DNA from: CAYRTV01 sp964505785
Lineage (GTDB): Bacteria > Acidobacteriota > Aminicenantia > Aminicenantales > Aminicenantaceae
DNA: 64,000 nt
Reading direction: 5' to 3'
Assembly (NCBI GenBank): GCA_964505785.1
Contig: CAZDJZ010000001.1
Location: 186,001-250,000, forward strand
Positions 34,141-43,351 of this stretch are shown in pieces (position 1 is the first letter of the stretch; each line of letters starts with the position of its first letter). The translations under genes were made by a program, and so were the position numbers. Under the pieces are notes generated by a model. It was not told the origin of the DNA, ran no database searches, and was given only the letters and a program-made list of their open reading frames with translations.

Positions 34141-36402
34141 TCAATCTTTTCCTATAATTCCTTCTATTTCATTTTGCGTGACGGCACTGATGCCGTATAC
34201 ATAATTTTTCGCTTCTTCTTCGCCGGCAAGATTGCGGTCCAGATAGGCATTGGTGCCGGCATCGACTTCTCCGATCAAGGAAAACCGGTCATCCTCCTCT
34301 CCCGTCCGCTTGCGGTATATCCGGTATTCCGCCACTGTGAAGAGGGATTGGTTTTGCGGATTGGGGAGCCAGGAAATACGATTGACAACTTCATGGTATA
34401 AAAAAGCACGGTTGACGGCGGTCTCCCGGGAGATGCTGACTGGAGGGAATGGGTCCCCCCGAAACGGCGAAACCGGGGGTGACAGCGGCCCTTCAAGACC
34501 ATCTGCATTCATCGCCCGCAGTGCATAAATGTATTCCGTTTCTTGGGAGACAGCGGTATCCGTGTATTTGTTTTGTGACGCAAGCGCAACTCCGACAGGC
34601 TGAAAATCAGATTGACTGTCCCTTCTGCGCCGCAATATCCGGTAATGGGTGATATCCGCTCCAGGATCATTTCTTGGGTTGTTCTCCCATCTTAACCGGA
34701 TTTCCCGGTCCCGGTACATCCGGAGTGCGGTTACGGAAACCGGAGGAAATGGGATGATGCGGATGCTGTCATACCAGGTTTCGGCCATAACCTGGTAGCC
34801 GGAATTATTGGGGTGGAGGTTATCATCACTGATTAAAGCTTCATAACCTCCGTCTTCGGAAGGGTGTTGGATAAAAGCGGAATAATTATCAACCAGAAGG
34901 ACCTTCATGTTTTCCGAAAGCTGAATAATTTTTTCATTCAGTTCCAATGTTCTTACCCGGGCGGAAGTGGTCCAGCGGCTCCGTGCCCTTGGAATAATGG
35001 TGGAGATAAGAGGGAACATTCCATAATCCAAAGCTTTCAAAATCATTTGCTCCAGATTAAACGCCGTGGAGTCTAAGGAATATGTCTGAACACTTACATC
35101 ATTTGTTCCTTCCATGAGTAAAAAATAGAGTGCCATTTCATGGGTGAGTACGCTTTGAATCCGTCCCAGGGCGTGCCAGGTAGGTTCTCCGGGCAAGCCT
35201 TTATTGGCAACGCTGGGATAAAAAAAGATTTGTTCAAGCAGAAGCTGCAAGCGGGGAGGATATCCTTCTCCCATTCGCGGGCCGTTAGTGGAACCATACG
35301 TAATGCTGTCACCGAACGCAATGAATTTGTTATCCATTAAAACAGACGATGAAACAGGGAAGGCGCTGAACTCCAGGGGGACCGGCTTTTCCAGGAGTTC
35401 GGAAAAGGTGAAGATTTCCAGGACAAGGCCGCGTTGATTTTTCCACGTCACGGCCAATTTATCATTGAAAGCGGCCAGGACCGGATGTCTTCCCCGGCTT
35501 TTTCCCGGCGTTAACCGGATAGGAGCCGACCAGTTCTCACCCATCCGGAAAACGAGCAAAATCTGGCTTCCCTTTCTTCCTGACCGCGTCCAGGCGACAA
35601 CAGGTATGGCGTCTTTCAAAAGAACAGCCGCGGGCTCTGCATCCGATGAGCCGGGTTCGCCCGGCAGGGGTTTGGTTGTTTCCCATTCTTTTCCGGTCCA
35701 GGATGCGGAGTACAACCGGTACCCTCTGGGACTGAAGGCGCTCCATACAGCCAAAGGATAACCGGAAGCGTTTAAGGTCACCGCAGGATGAAAGTGAGGG
35801 GTAGAGGAATCCGGGGTTAGGCTTTCCGGACGGCTCCAAGCCCCGTGATCCAGATATGAGACGAAAATCTGGTCGTATCCGGTTTCGACACCGGTCCAAA
35901 AAATCCAGATGCGTCCGTATTTATCCGCGATGATGGCGGGTGTGAAAACCGGGCGGCCTGCCGCATGAACTTCCCAAGTGCGGGATGCTGCCGTGTCTTG
36001 AACCAAAAGCCTCCAGGTTCCGTTGATTTGGTTGACCCAGGCAATCCAGGGCTGTCCGCCGGAGGAAAAATCCAGGTCAGGGGAGGTGTGCGTTCCGGCA
36101 AAGGTGCTGGAAACGGAGACATCGTTCTCTATTTTCCCGTTCCGGATTCTCCCCAGCCGAATATCCCATCCTGAATCTATGCGGATTTTCCGCACAATCC
36201 AGGGTTGCCCGGAGGGATCATTTTTGATGCGCGACCTGGGAAAGGAGGCTGTTTCAAGAGAGCAGAGGGGGAGTGTTTGCAGATGCCCCTGTTTATCAAA
36301 ATAGGGGCTGCCGGCCGTTACCTGAGGTTTTTCCTGATGATCAGCGGCCAGGAAAATTTGAAGGGCGGTCAGCCAGATCGCGAATAGGATTTTTCGTCGC
36401 AT
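34141..36402 (-). CDS. Secreted SGNH/GDSL hydrolase with N-terminal propeller and C-terminal fibronectin-like modules
   Basis: 753 residues. Signal peptide 1-20 (ILFAIWLTALQIFLAAD). Residues about 35-355 form a beta-propeller-like repeat region (PWIAWVNQINGTW, IWIFWTGVETGYDQI, PLAVWSAFSPRGY, VVAWTRSG). An SGNH hydrolase domain follows at about 358-560: block I FGDSITYGS with Ser366, block III EGTNDVS, block V DNLHPNNSGY with the Asp/His pair. Then two fibronectin III-like domains; the last (from PFPPVSISRETAVNR) is shared with the proteins at 44571-47156 and 47392-49713. Probably deacylates an extracellular glycan or lipid. The start overlaps the upstream gene by 62 bases, unusually long. Confidence 0.85.
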   Translation of the reverse strand: MRRKILFAIWLTALQIFLAADHQEKPQVTAGSPYFDKQGHLQTLPLCSLETASFPRSRIKNDPSGQPWIVRKIRIDSGWDIRLGRIRNGKIENDVSVSSTFAGTHTSPDLDFSSGGQPWIAWVNQINGTWRLLVQDTAASRTWEVHAAGRPVFTPAIIADKYGRIWIFWTGVETGYDQIFVSYLDHGAWSRPESLTPDSSTPHFHPAVTLNASGYPLAVWSAFSPRGYRLYSASWTGKEWETTKPLPGEPGSSDAEPAAVLLKDAIPVVAWTRSGRKGSQILLVFRMGENWSAPIRLTPGKSRGRHPVLAAFNDKLAVTWKNQRGLVLEIFTFSELLEKPVPLEFSAFPVSSSVLMDNKFIAFGDSITYGSTNGPRMGEGYPPRLQLLLEQIFFYPSVANKGLPGEPTWHALGRIQSVLTHEMALYFLLMEGTNDVSVQTYSLDSTAFNLEQMILKALDYGMFPLISTIIPRARSRWTTSARVRTLELNEKIIQLSENMKVLLVDNYSAFIQHPSEDGGYEALISDDNLHPNNSGYQVMAETWYDSIRIIPFPPVSVTALRMYRDREIRLRWENNPRNDPGADITHYRILRRRRDSQSDFQPVGVALASQNKYTDTAVSQETEYIYALRAMNADGLEGPLSPPVSPFRGDPFPPVSISRETAVNRAFLYHEVVNRISWLPNPQNQSLFTVAEYRIYRKRTGEEDDRFSLIGEVDAGTNAYLDRNLAGEEEAKNYVYGISAVTQNEIEGIIGKD

Positions 36403-37678
36403 ATTTTTTTTTCTGTTGCGGTTTCGTTCTTTCCCAAAAAGTTAAACTGCGTTGAGACATTATTTTCTGCATAATATTCCAGCCCGTATTCGGGGCGTCG
36501 TACTCCTGCCAGGCAAAAAGCATATTAGTTAAGCTGATAAATTCAGCATCCGGATATTCCCGGATTCTGTTTTGTGCAGAGGATACAATAAATTCATCCG
36601 ACTGGGGCTGCCCGTACCGGTCAAATGTGCGGCCGGTTATTTGGGAAATTTCACCGCCGGGCCGGTCCAGCCAGCATATAAGGAACTGTCCGTCTGCAGT
36701 GCAGCTCAAGGAAGGAAACACCTGCATCCCGGGTGTGCCGGTGTTCGCGCGGATTTCCTCGCTCCTCAGGGTTCCGGTTGGATCAAAAGTCCGGACATAG
36801 ATATCATAGCCGTGCTCATCCAGCCGGTTATGATGCCAGCAGATATAAAAATTGCCAGCATTGTCGATGTCGATATCAGGGCTTTCCGCTGTCCCCCGGT
36901 TGGTGAAATTTGCCTGAAATTCCGGTCCTATCCGGTTTCCGTACCGGTCGAAACGCTGTCCGAAAATTCCATTTTGTCCGGTCTCATCCCAAAAGTTTCT
37001 CCAAATGATGATAAAACTCCCGTCAGCGGCGGCTGCCACGGCAGGTTGGTCCTGATGTCCGAAGGCCGTGGAATTGACCGGAAATTCCGGTCCTTCCGGT
37101 TCGCCGCTGCTGTTATAAATCCGGGCGTATACACCGTAACCGTCGCCGTCTTGTTTCCAACTCTGCCAGGCGATAACAAAACGGCCTTGCGCATCCATGG
37201 CGACGGAGGGATTTCCTTGAAAATCCCAGGTATATTCATTGACCCGGAATTCATCTCCGGCCGGGTCACCCCAAGGCCCGTATTTCCGGGCGGTTACCGC
37301 CCCGCTGACACCGCCTTCTTTCCAGAGGCTGCCCCAGACAACCACAAATCCGGCGGGAGAGGCGGCCGCTGCAGGGTATTCAACCGGATTCCAAAAGGTG
37401 TTGACTTGGAACTCCGGGCCGAATGGATATCCGTTTTGATAAAACAAACGGGCATAAACTCCGGGCAGTCCGTCATCCTGGGGAATGCTGATCCATGCCA
37501 GCATAAAGTGACCGTTATCATCATAAGCCAGGACGGGGGAGATTTGGTCTCCCTCAAGAGTATTATGAGGAATTTCCTGGAGAACGGCAGCGGGATGAGT
37601 TCCGCCGCCGAAACAGATAAAACCTGCAGTTAAAATGAGAGCGGCTGAAAAGATCTTGTGTTTTTTCATCATAAACAA
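36341..37678 (-). CDS. Secreted repeat protein, beta-propeller-like, function unknown
   Basis: 445 residues. Signal peptide at about 1-26 (FSAALILTAGFICFGGG). Seven or so repeats of about 50 residues with the pattern G-x-F-x-(I/V)-x-W-x-S/N...D-G-x-G-(V/I)-(Y/F)-x-(R)-x-(F/Y)-x-x-x-G-x-P-x-G-x-E-F-x-V-N, for example FVIAWQSWKQDGDGYGVYAR and GPEFPVNS. Such repeats occur in large bacterial surface proteins. The last 30 residues (ERTKPQQKKKYATKNP...) are basic, look unrelated to the repeats and overlap the SGNH gene, suggesting that an original stop was lost. Shares the operon with the SGNH and GT2 genes. Confidence 0.75.
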   Translation of the reverse strand: MFMMKKHKIFSAALILTAGFICFGGGTHPAAVLQEIPHNTLEGDQISPVLAYDDNGHFMLAWISIPQDDGLPGVYARLFYQNGYPFGPEFQVNTFWNPVEYPAAAASPAGFVVVWGSLWKEGGVSGAVTARKYGPWGDPAGDEFRVNEYTWDFQGNPSVAMDAQGRFVIAWQSWKQDGDGYGVYARIYNSSGEPEGPEFPVNSTAFGHQDQPAVAAAADGSFIIIWRNFWDETGQNGIFGQRFDRYGNRIGPEFQANFTNRGTAESPDIDIDNAGNFYICWHHNRLDEHGYDIYVRTFDPTGTLRSEEIRANTGTPGMQVFPSLSCTADGQFLICWLDRPGGEISQITGRTFDRYGQPQSDEFIVSSAQNRIREYPDAEFISLTNMLFAWQEYDAPNTGWNIMQKIMSQRSLTFWERTKPQQKKKYATKNPIRDLADRPSNFPGR

Positions 37679-37794
37679 TGAACCTGACCTCTTGCGCCCC
37701 GCATCTGCGGCAATTGCGGCCTGTGAATCATTTAGGTAAAGGCAAGTATTTATAACGCAATTAGAGGGATAGTGTCAATCCGTGGTATTGGTGT
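37679..37794. repeat. Spacer with a partial tail of the ~250 bp element
   Basis: About 37695-37740 reads GCCCCGCATCTGCGGCAATT-GCGGCCTGTGAATCATTTAGG, which is the end of the dispersed element seen complete at 30161 and 54561. The rest holds nothing recognisable. A promoter for the minus-strand repeat protein gene (starting at 37678) should lie here, but none is clear. Confidence 0.5.
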
Positions 37795-38562
37795 TCAGGT
37801 TTGCGGTTTGTTTTTAGTGTCCGTCCGGGCATTTATCTTGCGTGCCGGCATTCCCACGGAAATGGAATACGACGGAAGAGATTCCGTTACAACAGCGCCG
37901 GCACCAACGACACTGCCTTTTCCGATCCGGCATCCGTCCAAAACGATCACTCCGGCACCCAGCCAGACGTCTGTCTCAATTTTAATGCCGCCGCGGGAAA
38001 ACGAGGGCTGAAACATAATTGGTGTGTCCAGCCGCTTGAAACTGTGATTGCCCCCGGCGACCAAATAGCAATTTCCGGCCAGAAAACAGTATTTGCCTAA
38101 ACGGATTTCCGTTTCAGAGAGGAGAGAGCAGTTGGCCGAAATATTACAGAAATCATGAAGATCGATCGAACCTTCCTTGCAGCTCAAAATTGTATTACGG
38201 CCTATATAGGCATTTTTGCCGATTCGGATTCCCCGGTTATTCTCTCCCTTGGCATCCAGGACTGTGTTGTCGTCGATGACACTGTGGTCGCCGACAGTGA
38301 TCTTATGCGGATGACGCAGAGTAACGTTCCGGCCGAATACGACGCCCCGTCCGGTATAGTGCAAAAGACGCGGATAAAAGATTTTTCGCAAAAAATAGCC
38401 CAGGGCTCCGGGTACCCAGGAACAGCCAAGGATAATTAATTCATATTTCAGTAAAAACCATAGTCCTGTCCGTCCTGTGACCAAAGAGGAATATTTGGAA
38501 GAGGCGGAGCTCTTTCCGTCTATCATTTTCTTTTGAAGACTGGATTTGAATTCATTATTCAT
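37795..38562 (-). CDS. Left-handed beta-helix (hexapeptide repeat) acyltransferase, WbbJ/DapH-like
   Basis: 255 residues. N-terminal amphipathic segments (about 25-70, LWFLLKYELIILGCSWVPGALG), then hexapeptide repeats from about 75 (GVVFGRNVTLRHPHKITVGDHSVIDDNT) to about 240 (VWLGAGVIVLDGCRIGKGSVVGAGAVVTE), the catalytic His probably in VAGGNHSF. Typical of O-acetyl/acyltransferases acting on surface polysaccharide or lipid precursors, using acetyl-CoA or acyl-CoA. Stands 42 bases after the radical SAM gene, which is upstream on the same strand. Acceptor unknown. Confidence 0.82.
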   Translation of the reverse strand: MNNEFKSSLQKKMIDGKSSASSKYSSLVTGRTGLWFLLKYELIILGCSWVPGALGYFLRKIFYPRLLHYTGRGVVFGRNVTLRHPHKITVGDHSVIDDNTVLDAKGENNRGIRIGKNAYIGRNTILSCKEGSIDLHDFCNISANCSLLSETEIRLGKYCFLAGNCYLVAGGNHSFKRLDTPIMFQPSFSRGGIKIETDVWLGAGVIVLDGCRIGKGSVVGAGAVVTESLPSYSISVGMPARKINARTDTKNKPQT

Positions 38563-38604
38563 GTTGTTATTATGACCATCCTAACGGGTGGTTGTCAATT
38601 TTTT

Positions 38605-39582
38605 TCAGGGCATTTTTTTTGTGATGAATTTCCAAAGATACTCTTTGGGTACGCCCAGAAAACTTGGGCGCCGGAGCCGGTCACATTGACTGCAGGCGGA
38701 GATATCTTCAACCTTCCCTGAAGCCAGTTTCATTCTTAAACTGGCCATTTGAGCCCCATTCCAGATTTCGCGGATTGTTTGCTGTTCGGCGTTTCCCAGG
38801 CTGTAATCACCAAAAAAGTCCTGAGGACAAGGAAGAACAGTCCCGTTCCAAAATATCACCAAAGCATTCCAGGGGAAAGGACACATGCAGTAATGCCGGG
38901 ATTCTTTTGCCTCATTCAGACGGCCCGCCCAGTTATGGGGTTCTTTCATAACAAATTGGTCCAGGGGCAGGTTTTTAAACCTCTGGGTGAAATTATTTTT
39001 TTTCTTTTTCAGTTCTTCTCCGGAGTATTGGTTAAAATTGATCACTTCAATAGCGACAGCCGGCTTGCGGCTGCCCAGTTCTTTTTTTATTTCCAAAAAC
39101 CGGCGGATGTTATTGACGGTATTATCGAAATTTCCACCTGCCCGGATTTTTTCGTAAGTCTCTTTATCAAATCCGTCAAATGAAAAAGAAATCCGGTCAA
39201 GTCCGGCTGCAATGAGGTTTCGGGAGAGTTTTTCATTCAGAAGGGAGCCATTGGTGTGCAGCCGGGTGTACAGCCTCTTTTGCCCTGCATATTCCGTCAT
39301 TTCCGTCACCTGGCTGTGCATCAAGGATTCACCGCGGTGCGCCAGGTTGATTTCAAATGCAAATTCCGCGGCTTCATCCATGATTTTCCGGAATAAATCA
39401 AAGCTCATAAAGCCTTTGTTTTCGTTGGAGAGGTCCTTATTCGGGCACATGCCGCACCGGTAATTGCAGTGGCTGGTCAGTTCAACCCAAAGCCGGATGG
39501 GCATGTACGGCAGCAGGGAATTTTTTTTCCGGTAGTGATGAAAAAGACGCAGAAGGCGTCTCCAATAATGGATTTTTTTCAT
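38605..39582 (-). CDS. Radical SAM protein with SPASM domain
   Basis: 325 residues. Cluster motif CNYRCGMC gives Cys39, Cys43 and Cys46; the core continues with HTNGSLLNEKLSRNLI and ISFSFDGFDKETYEKIR. The SPASM region at about 225-305 carries further cysteines (CMCPFPW, VLPCPQDFFGDYSLGN, CSQCDRLRRP) for auxiliary clusters. Members modify peptides or small molecules, or are part of polysaccharide loci; the substrate cannot be told. Its start overlaps the symporter gene stop by four bases and an acyltransferase gene follows, so the three may be one transcript. No short precursor peptide gene was found next to it. Confidence 0.88.
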   Translation of the reverse strand: MKKIHYWRRLLRLFHHYRKKNSLLPYMPIRLWVELTSHCNYRCGMCPNKDLSNENKGFMSFDLFRKIMDEAAEFAFEINLAHRGESLMHSQVTEMTEYAGQKRLYTRLHTNGSLLNEKLSRNLIAAGLDRISFSFDGFDKETYEKIRAGGNFDNTVNNIRRFLEIKKELGSRKPAVAIEVINFNQYSGEELKKKKNNFTQRFKNLPLDQFVMKEPHNWAGRLNEAKESRHYCMCPFPWNALVIFWNGTVLPCPQDFFGDYSLGNAEQQTIREIWNGAQMASLRMKLASGKVEDISACSQCDRLRRPSFLGVPKEYLWKFITKKMP

Positions 39583-40811
39583 TCGGCGGGCTTCTCCTCT
39601 AATGCCTGAATCACAACCGAACAGGCCATGTTTCCGATGACGTTGGTGCTGGTCCTGACCATGTCCAGCAGGCGTTCCACACCCAGAATCAAAGCAATTC
39701 CTTCCATTGGAATTCCCAGCTGCTTGAGCACCAGCGCCAGGGCGATAATTCCGGCCATGGGAACGCCGGCGGCGCCGATCGAGGACAGGACCGCCATCAA
39801 AATTATCGTGACTTGACCGGTAAGCCCCAGTTCGATGCCGTAGATCTGGGCGATAAAAACCGCGGAAACCCCCTGGTAAAGTGCTGTTCCATCCATGTTT
39901 ATGGTCGCTCCCAATGGAATAACGAAACTGGAATATTCCCGGCGGACGCCTAAACTTTCAACATTTTCCATGGCGACCGGCAGCGTTGCCATGGAGCTTG
40001 ATGTAGAAAAAGCGATAATGATGGCTTCTTTTACGGCTTTAAAAAATGTCAGGGGGTTGGTGCGGCCTAAGACACTGACAAAAAAGCTGTTAACGGACAG
40101 GGTATAAAACACCAATCCGCCGAGAACCACAAGGAAATATTTCAACAGAGTTATGAGAATATCGGTCCCGTATTGTCCTATGACCGCTGCGCTGAGGGCA
40201 AAGACGCCGTAAGGGGCCAATTTCATGACGACATGCACTACCTGGATAAAGATGTCATTGATGCCGTCCAGGAGTTTTACGATAATTTCGGATTTTTCTT
40301 CTTTGATCAGAGTAAGGACAATCCCGAAAAGGAGCGCCATGAATATGATTTGCAGCATATTTCCGTCAATAAATGCGGAGACGGGATTGGTGGGGACGAT
40401 ATTGATCAGGATTTCTTTGATGGAAGGCTTTTCTTCAATATGCTGGAGCCCGGTTTGCGCGGTTTCCTGGTAATTTTGATACAGTTGATTTTTTACGCTC
40501 TCATCCAGGCCTTCACCGGGCTTGACCACATTCGCCAGGAAAAGACCGATAATGATGGCGATGACCGTTGTAATGACGAAATAAATGGCGGTTTTCGCAC
40601 CGATCCGGCCTAATTTGCGGATGTCTCCCAAGCTGGCTGTTCCCAGCATCAGGGAAACAAAAACAAGCGGAATAACGATCATGGTGATAAGCCGGATGAA
40701 AATGGTTCCCACTGGTTCAATGATCAGCACATCTTCACCGAAAACAACTCCCGCGACGATTCCCAGAAGCAGGCCGAGGAAAATTTTAGTATGGAGTTTC
40801 ATCTTTTTCAT
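39579..40811 (-). CDS. Dicarboxylate/amino acid:cation symporter (DAACS family, GltP/DctA-like)
   Basis: 410 residues with eight membrane segments and the two re-entrant loops. Family motifs: the serine-rich loop AFSTSSSMATLPVAMEN, NMDGTALYQGVSAVFIAQIYG, and SSIGAAGVPMAGIIALALVL; the C-terminal ERLLDMVRTSTNVIGNM holds the substrate-binding Asp and Asn. It imports glutamate, aspartate or C4-dicarboxylates with Na+ or H+. It is the first gene of a minus-strand run with the SPASM and acyltransferase genes. Glutamate transport is more likely than C4 acids, though the motifs do not decide this. Confidence 0.92.
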   Translation of the reverse strand: MKKMKLHTKIFLGLLLGIVAGVVFGEDVLIIEPVGTIFIRLITMIVIPLVFVSLMLGTASLGDIRKLGRIGAKTAIYFVITTVIAIIIGLFLANVVKPGEGLDESVKNQLYQNYQETAQTGLQHIEEKPSIKEILINIVPTNPVSAFIDGNMLQIIFMALLFGIVLTLIKEEKSEIIVKLLDGINDIFIQVVHVVMKLAPYGVFALSAAVIGQYGTDILITLLKYFLVVLGGLVFYTLSVNSFFVSVLGRTNPLTFFKAVKEAIIIAFSTSSSMATLPVAMENVESLGVRREYSSFVIPLGATINMDGTALYQGVSAVFIAQIYGIELGLTGQVTIILMAVLSSIGAAGVPMAGIIALALVLKQLGIPMEGIALILGVERLLDMVRTSTNVIGNMACSVVIQALEEKPAE

Positions 40812-40940
40812 GCGTATCCGCCGTTTTTAAAAATAATGGCTTATGATATCCGCTTCATACCCTTAAGTCAATCAGCTCCCGGCTGCCTTGATTTTTGCCG
40901 GGGCAAGATGTAAAATTCACGTTTGGTTTGAGGAGATTTT

Positions 40941-42350
40941 ATGAAGATATTGCTGATCGATCCCCCTTTTGCAAGGTTTATGGGATTCTACCGTTTCTTT
41001 TTTCCTTATGCTTTGGGTGCGCTTTCTTCTTATTTGGAGAGGGACGGCCATGAGGTCTTGATTTATGATGTCGATCACGGCCGGACTCCTGTTCCCATGA
41101 CATCAACGGATCTTCTTAATGTTTTTCATAAATACCTGGAGGGCATAAAGGATCTAAATCATCCCATCTGGAAAGAAGTGGAAACGGTTATCCGGGATTT
41201 TCAACCGGATTTGATCGGGATTACCTTTCTTTCCACCAAAATAGGAGCGGTACAGAACCTGACCCGGATAGCCAAAAATATTTATCCGGAAACGCCGGTG
41301 GTATTAGGAGGGGCGCATCCCTCTGTGCTTTATGAATCTTCTCTGAAAAAAACCGGAGCTGATTATGCGGTCATCGGAGAGGGGGAGGAAACCTTTTCCG
41401 AACTCGCCCGGTTCCTTGAAAAAGGAGGGACCCATCCGGAAGAAATCCGGGGCTTGGCATTCCGGAGCCGCAATAGTGAAATTATCCGTACTCCCGGACG
41501 GCAGCTGATAAAAAATTTGGACACCATGCCTTTTCCCGACCGTGAATCCCTCTTCCGGAAAGAAACCTACCGTCCGGACGATTTCAGTATGATCATGACA
41601 AGCAGGGGTTGTCCCTTCAGCTGTGCATTCTGCTCCAGTATCTGGGAACGGCGGGTCCGCTACCGTTCCGTCTCCAGTATTGTTGATGAAATCGAACATC
41701 TGGTGGACCGGTTTAAAACCAGGAATATATACTTTAAGGATGATACGTTTACTTTGAGCCGCAAACGGGTATTGTCTTTTTGTGATCAGCTGGAAGAAAA
41801 AAAACTCGACATCAACTGGGAATGCCTGACACGTATTGAGCTGGTGGCTGAAGATATCATCCGGCGCATGCGGCAGGCGGGCATGAATAATCTGAAAATC
41901 GGAATTGAAACCGGAAGCCAGCGCTTGCTCTATAAAACCAACAAGAATGTCACGTTGGATCAAATTCGACGCGGGGCCGAAATACTTCACCGCCTGAATC
42001 AGAAATGGTCGGCTTTTTTTATGCTGGGTTATCCGGATGAAACCGAAGAAGAAATTGAAATGAGCTTGAATTTGATCAAAGAGATTCGCCCTACCTATGT
42101 GTCAATGAGTATATTAACCCCTTATCCCGGCTGCCGGTTTTACTATGAGCTGAAAGAATTAGGTGTTTTGGAGGAAGATACGGATTGGAATCTGTATGAC
42201 CCGTTCAGCCTGTATGCGAATGTTAATTTAAAAATGAGCCGGGAGTATTTTCAAAAAATCGCGCGGGAGACCATGCTTTTTGTGGACCGGTACAATGAAC
42301 GGGCCGCCTTGGAGCAGGAGCAGGCATCACAACCTAAAGGAGTATCTTGA
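40941..42350 (+). CDS. B12-binding-domain radical SAM protein
   Basis: 469 residues. N-terminal cobalamin-binding domain (about 1-160: LLIDPPFARFMGF, LGALSSYLERDGHEV, VLGGAHPSVLYES, YAVIGEGEETF). Radical SAM domain (about 215-430) with SRGCPFSCAFC, i.e. Cys224, Cys228, Cys231, and FKDDTFTLSRKRV, IGIETGSQRLLYKTNK. Class B-like enzymes of this type methylate or rearrange unactivated carbons. A GAGGAG ribosome site precedes the ATG. Its stop overlaps the start of the epimerase gene (TTGA), so it is coupled to the SDR and the aminotransferase after it; the product may be a C-methylated or otherwise unusual sugar. Substrate not proven. Confidence 0.88.
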   Translation: MKILLIDPPFARFMGFYRFFFPYALGALSSYLERDGHEVLIYDVDHGRTPVPMTSTDLLNVFHKYLEGIKDLNHPIWKEVETVIRDFQPDLIGITFLSTKIGAVQNLTRIAKNIYPETPVVLGGAHPSVLYESSLKKTGADYAVIGEGEETFSELARFLEKGGTHPEEIRGLAFRSRNSEIIRTPGRQLIKNLDTMPFPDRESLFRKETYRPDDFSMIMTSRGCPFSCAFCSSIWERRVRYRSVSSIVDEIEHLVDRFKTRNIYFKDDTFTLSRKRVLSFCDQLEEKKLDINWECLTRIELVAEDIIRRMRQAGMNNLKIGIETGSQRLLYKTNKNVTLDQIRRGAEILHRLNQKWSAFFMLGYPDETEEEIEMSLNLIKEIRPTYVSMSILTPYPGCRFYYELKELGVLEEDTDWNLYDPFSLYANVNLKMSREYFQKIARETMLFVDRYNERAALEQEQASQPKGVS

Positions 42351-43348
42351 CAGTGAAAAAAAAACCCAACCGTGAAAAAAGAATTTTAGTAACCGGAGGC
42401 GCCGGCTATATCGGCAGCATTCTGGTAAACCGGCTTCTGGATTCCGGATATAAAGTTGTCATTCTGGATAAACTGATGTTCGGTGTTGATCCGCTTAAAA
42501 ATTTTCTGAAAACACAGCGCCCCAATTTGTCGGTTATTGTCGGAGATGTTCAAAATGAGGATGATGTCACCCGGGCACTGGAACATGCGGACGCAGTGAT
42601 TCACCTGGCGGCTATTGTGGGAGATCCCGCCTGTGCCGCCGACACGGAACTGGCGGTCAATGTCAATTTCAATGCCACGGTGCGCCTGGCGGATATGTGC
42701 AAAGCCCGTAAAATCAAGCGTTTTGTTTTTGCGTCGACCTGCAGTGTTTACGGTGTCGGCAAACAGGATGTTTTGACTGAAGCATCCGAAGTCAATCCGG
42801 TTTCACTGTATGCGGAGACCCGTCTTTACGGGGAACGTGGTATTCTTTCTCTGGCCGATCGCCATTTTCAGCCGGTGCTGCTGCGGCTGGGAACGATTTT
42901 CGGATTGTCGCCCCGGATGAGGTTCGATATCATTGTGAACTATTTGACTCAGAAGGCCATCCGGGAGAAAAAGATTTCGATTTTCGGCGGTGAACAGTGG
43001 CGGCCGCTGCTCCATGTTGCAGACGCAGCCAGGTCGTTTCAAGCCGCTATGGAGAGTCCTCTTGAAAAAGTGGGGAACCAGATATTCAACGTGGCTTTGG
43101 ACAATCTGCAAATCAAATCAATCGGGGAATTCATAAGGAAGCATATTCCGGAGGCGACTGTTCAGCAAATAAATAAGCTGGCGGATAAACGCAGTTATCA
43201 TGTGAATTTTGAAAAAATTGAACAGGCGATGAATTTCAAGGCGGAAAGAACCCTTGAAAACGGAATCCTGGAGATAGCTAAAGCCATCAAAGACGGGGAG
43301 ATCAAAGACCCGACGGATAAGATATATTATAATCATTATGCCTGCTGA
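42347..43348 (+). CDS. NAD-dependent epimerase/dehydratase (extended SDR)
   Basis: 333 residues from TTG 42347, overlapping the radical SAM stop; GTG 42353 is the alternative start and has a slightly long spacing to the same AAAGGAG. Rossmann motif TGGAGYIGS (16-24), VGDVQN, HLAAIVGDPA, FASTCSVYG (Ser133) and the active Tyr155. The usual Lys of Y-x3-K is Arg159 (YAETR), a rare change. It should oxidise, epimerise or dehydrate a nucleotide sugar. Ahead of the DegT aminotransferase it could supply the keto-sugar. Confidence 0.88.
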   Translation: MTVKKKPNREKRILVTGGAGYIGSILVNRLLDSGYKVVILDKLMFGVDPLKNFLKTQRPNLSVIVGDVQNEDDVTRALEHADAVIHLAAIVGDPACAADTELAVNVNFNATVRLADMCKARKIKRFVFASTCSVYGVGKQDVLTEASEVNPVSLYAETRLYGERGILSLADRHFQPVLLRLGTIFGLSPRMRFDIIVNYLTQKAIREKKISIFGGEQWRPLLHVADAARSFQAAMESPLEKVGNQIFNVALDNLQIKSIGEFIRKHIPEATVQQINKLADKRSYHVNFEKIEQAMNFKAERTLENGILEIAKAIKDGEIKDPTDKIYYNHYAC

Positions 43349-43351
43349 AAA

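Noticed and set aside
36572..37633. 353-codon plus-strand frame
   Set aside because: It is antisense to the repeat protein, whose signal peptide and repeats are clear; the long frame is a composition effect of the repeats.
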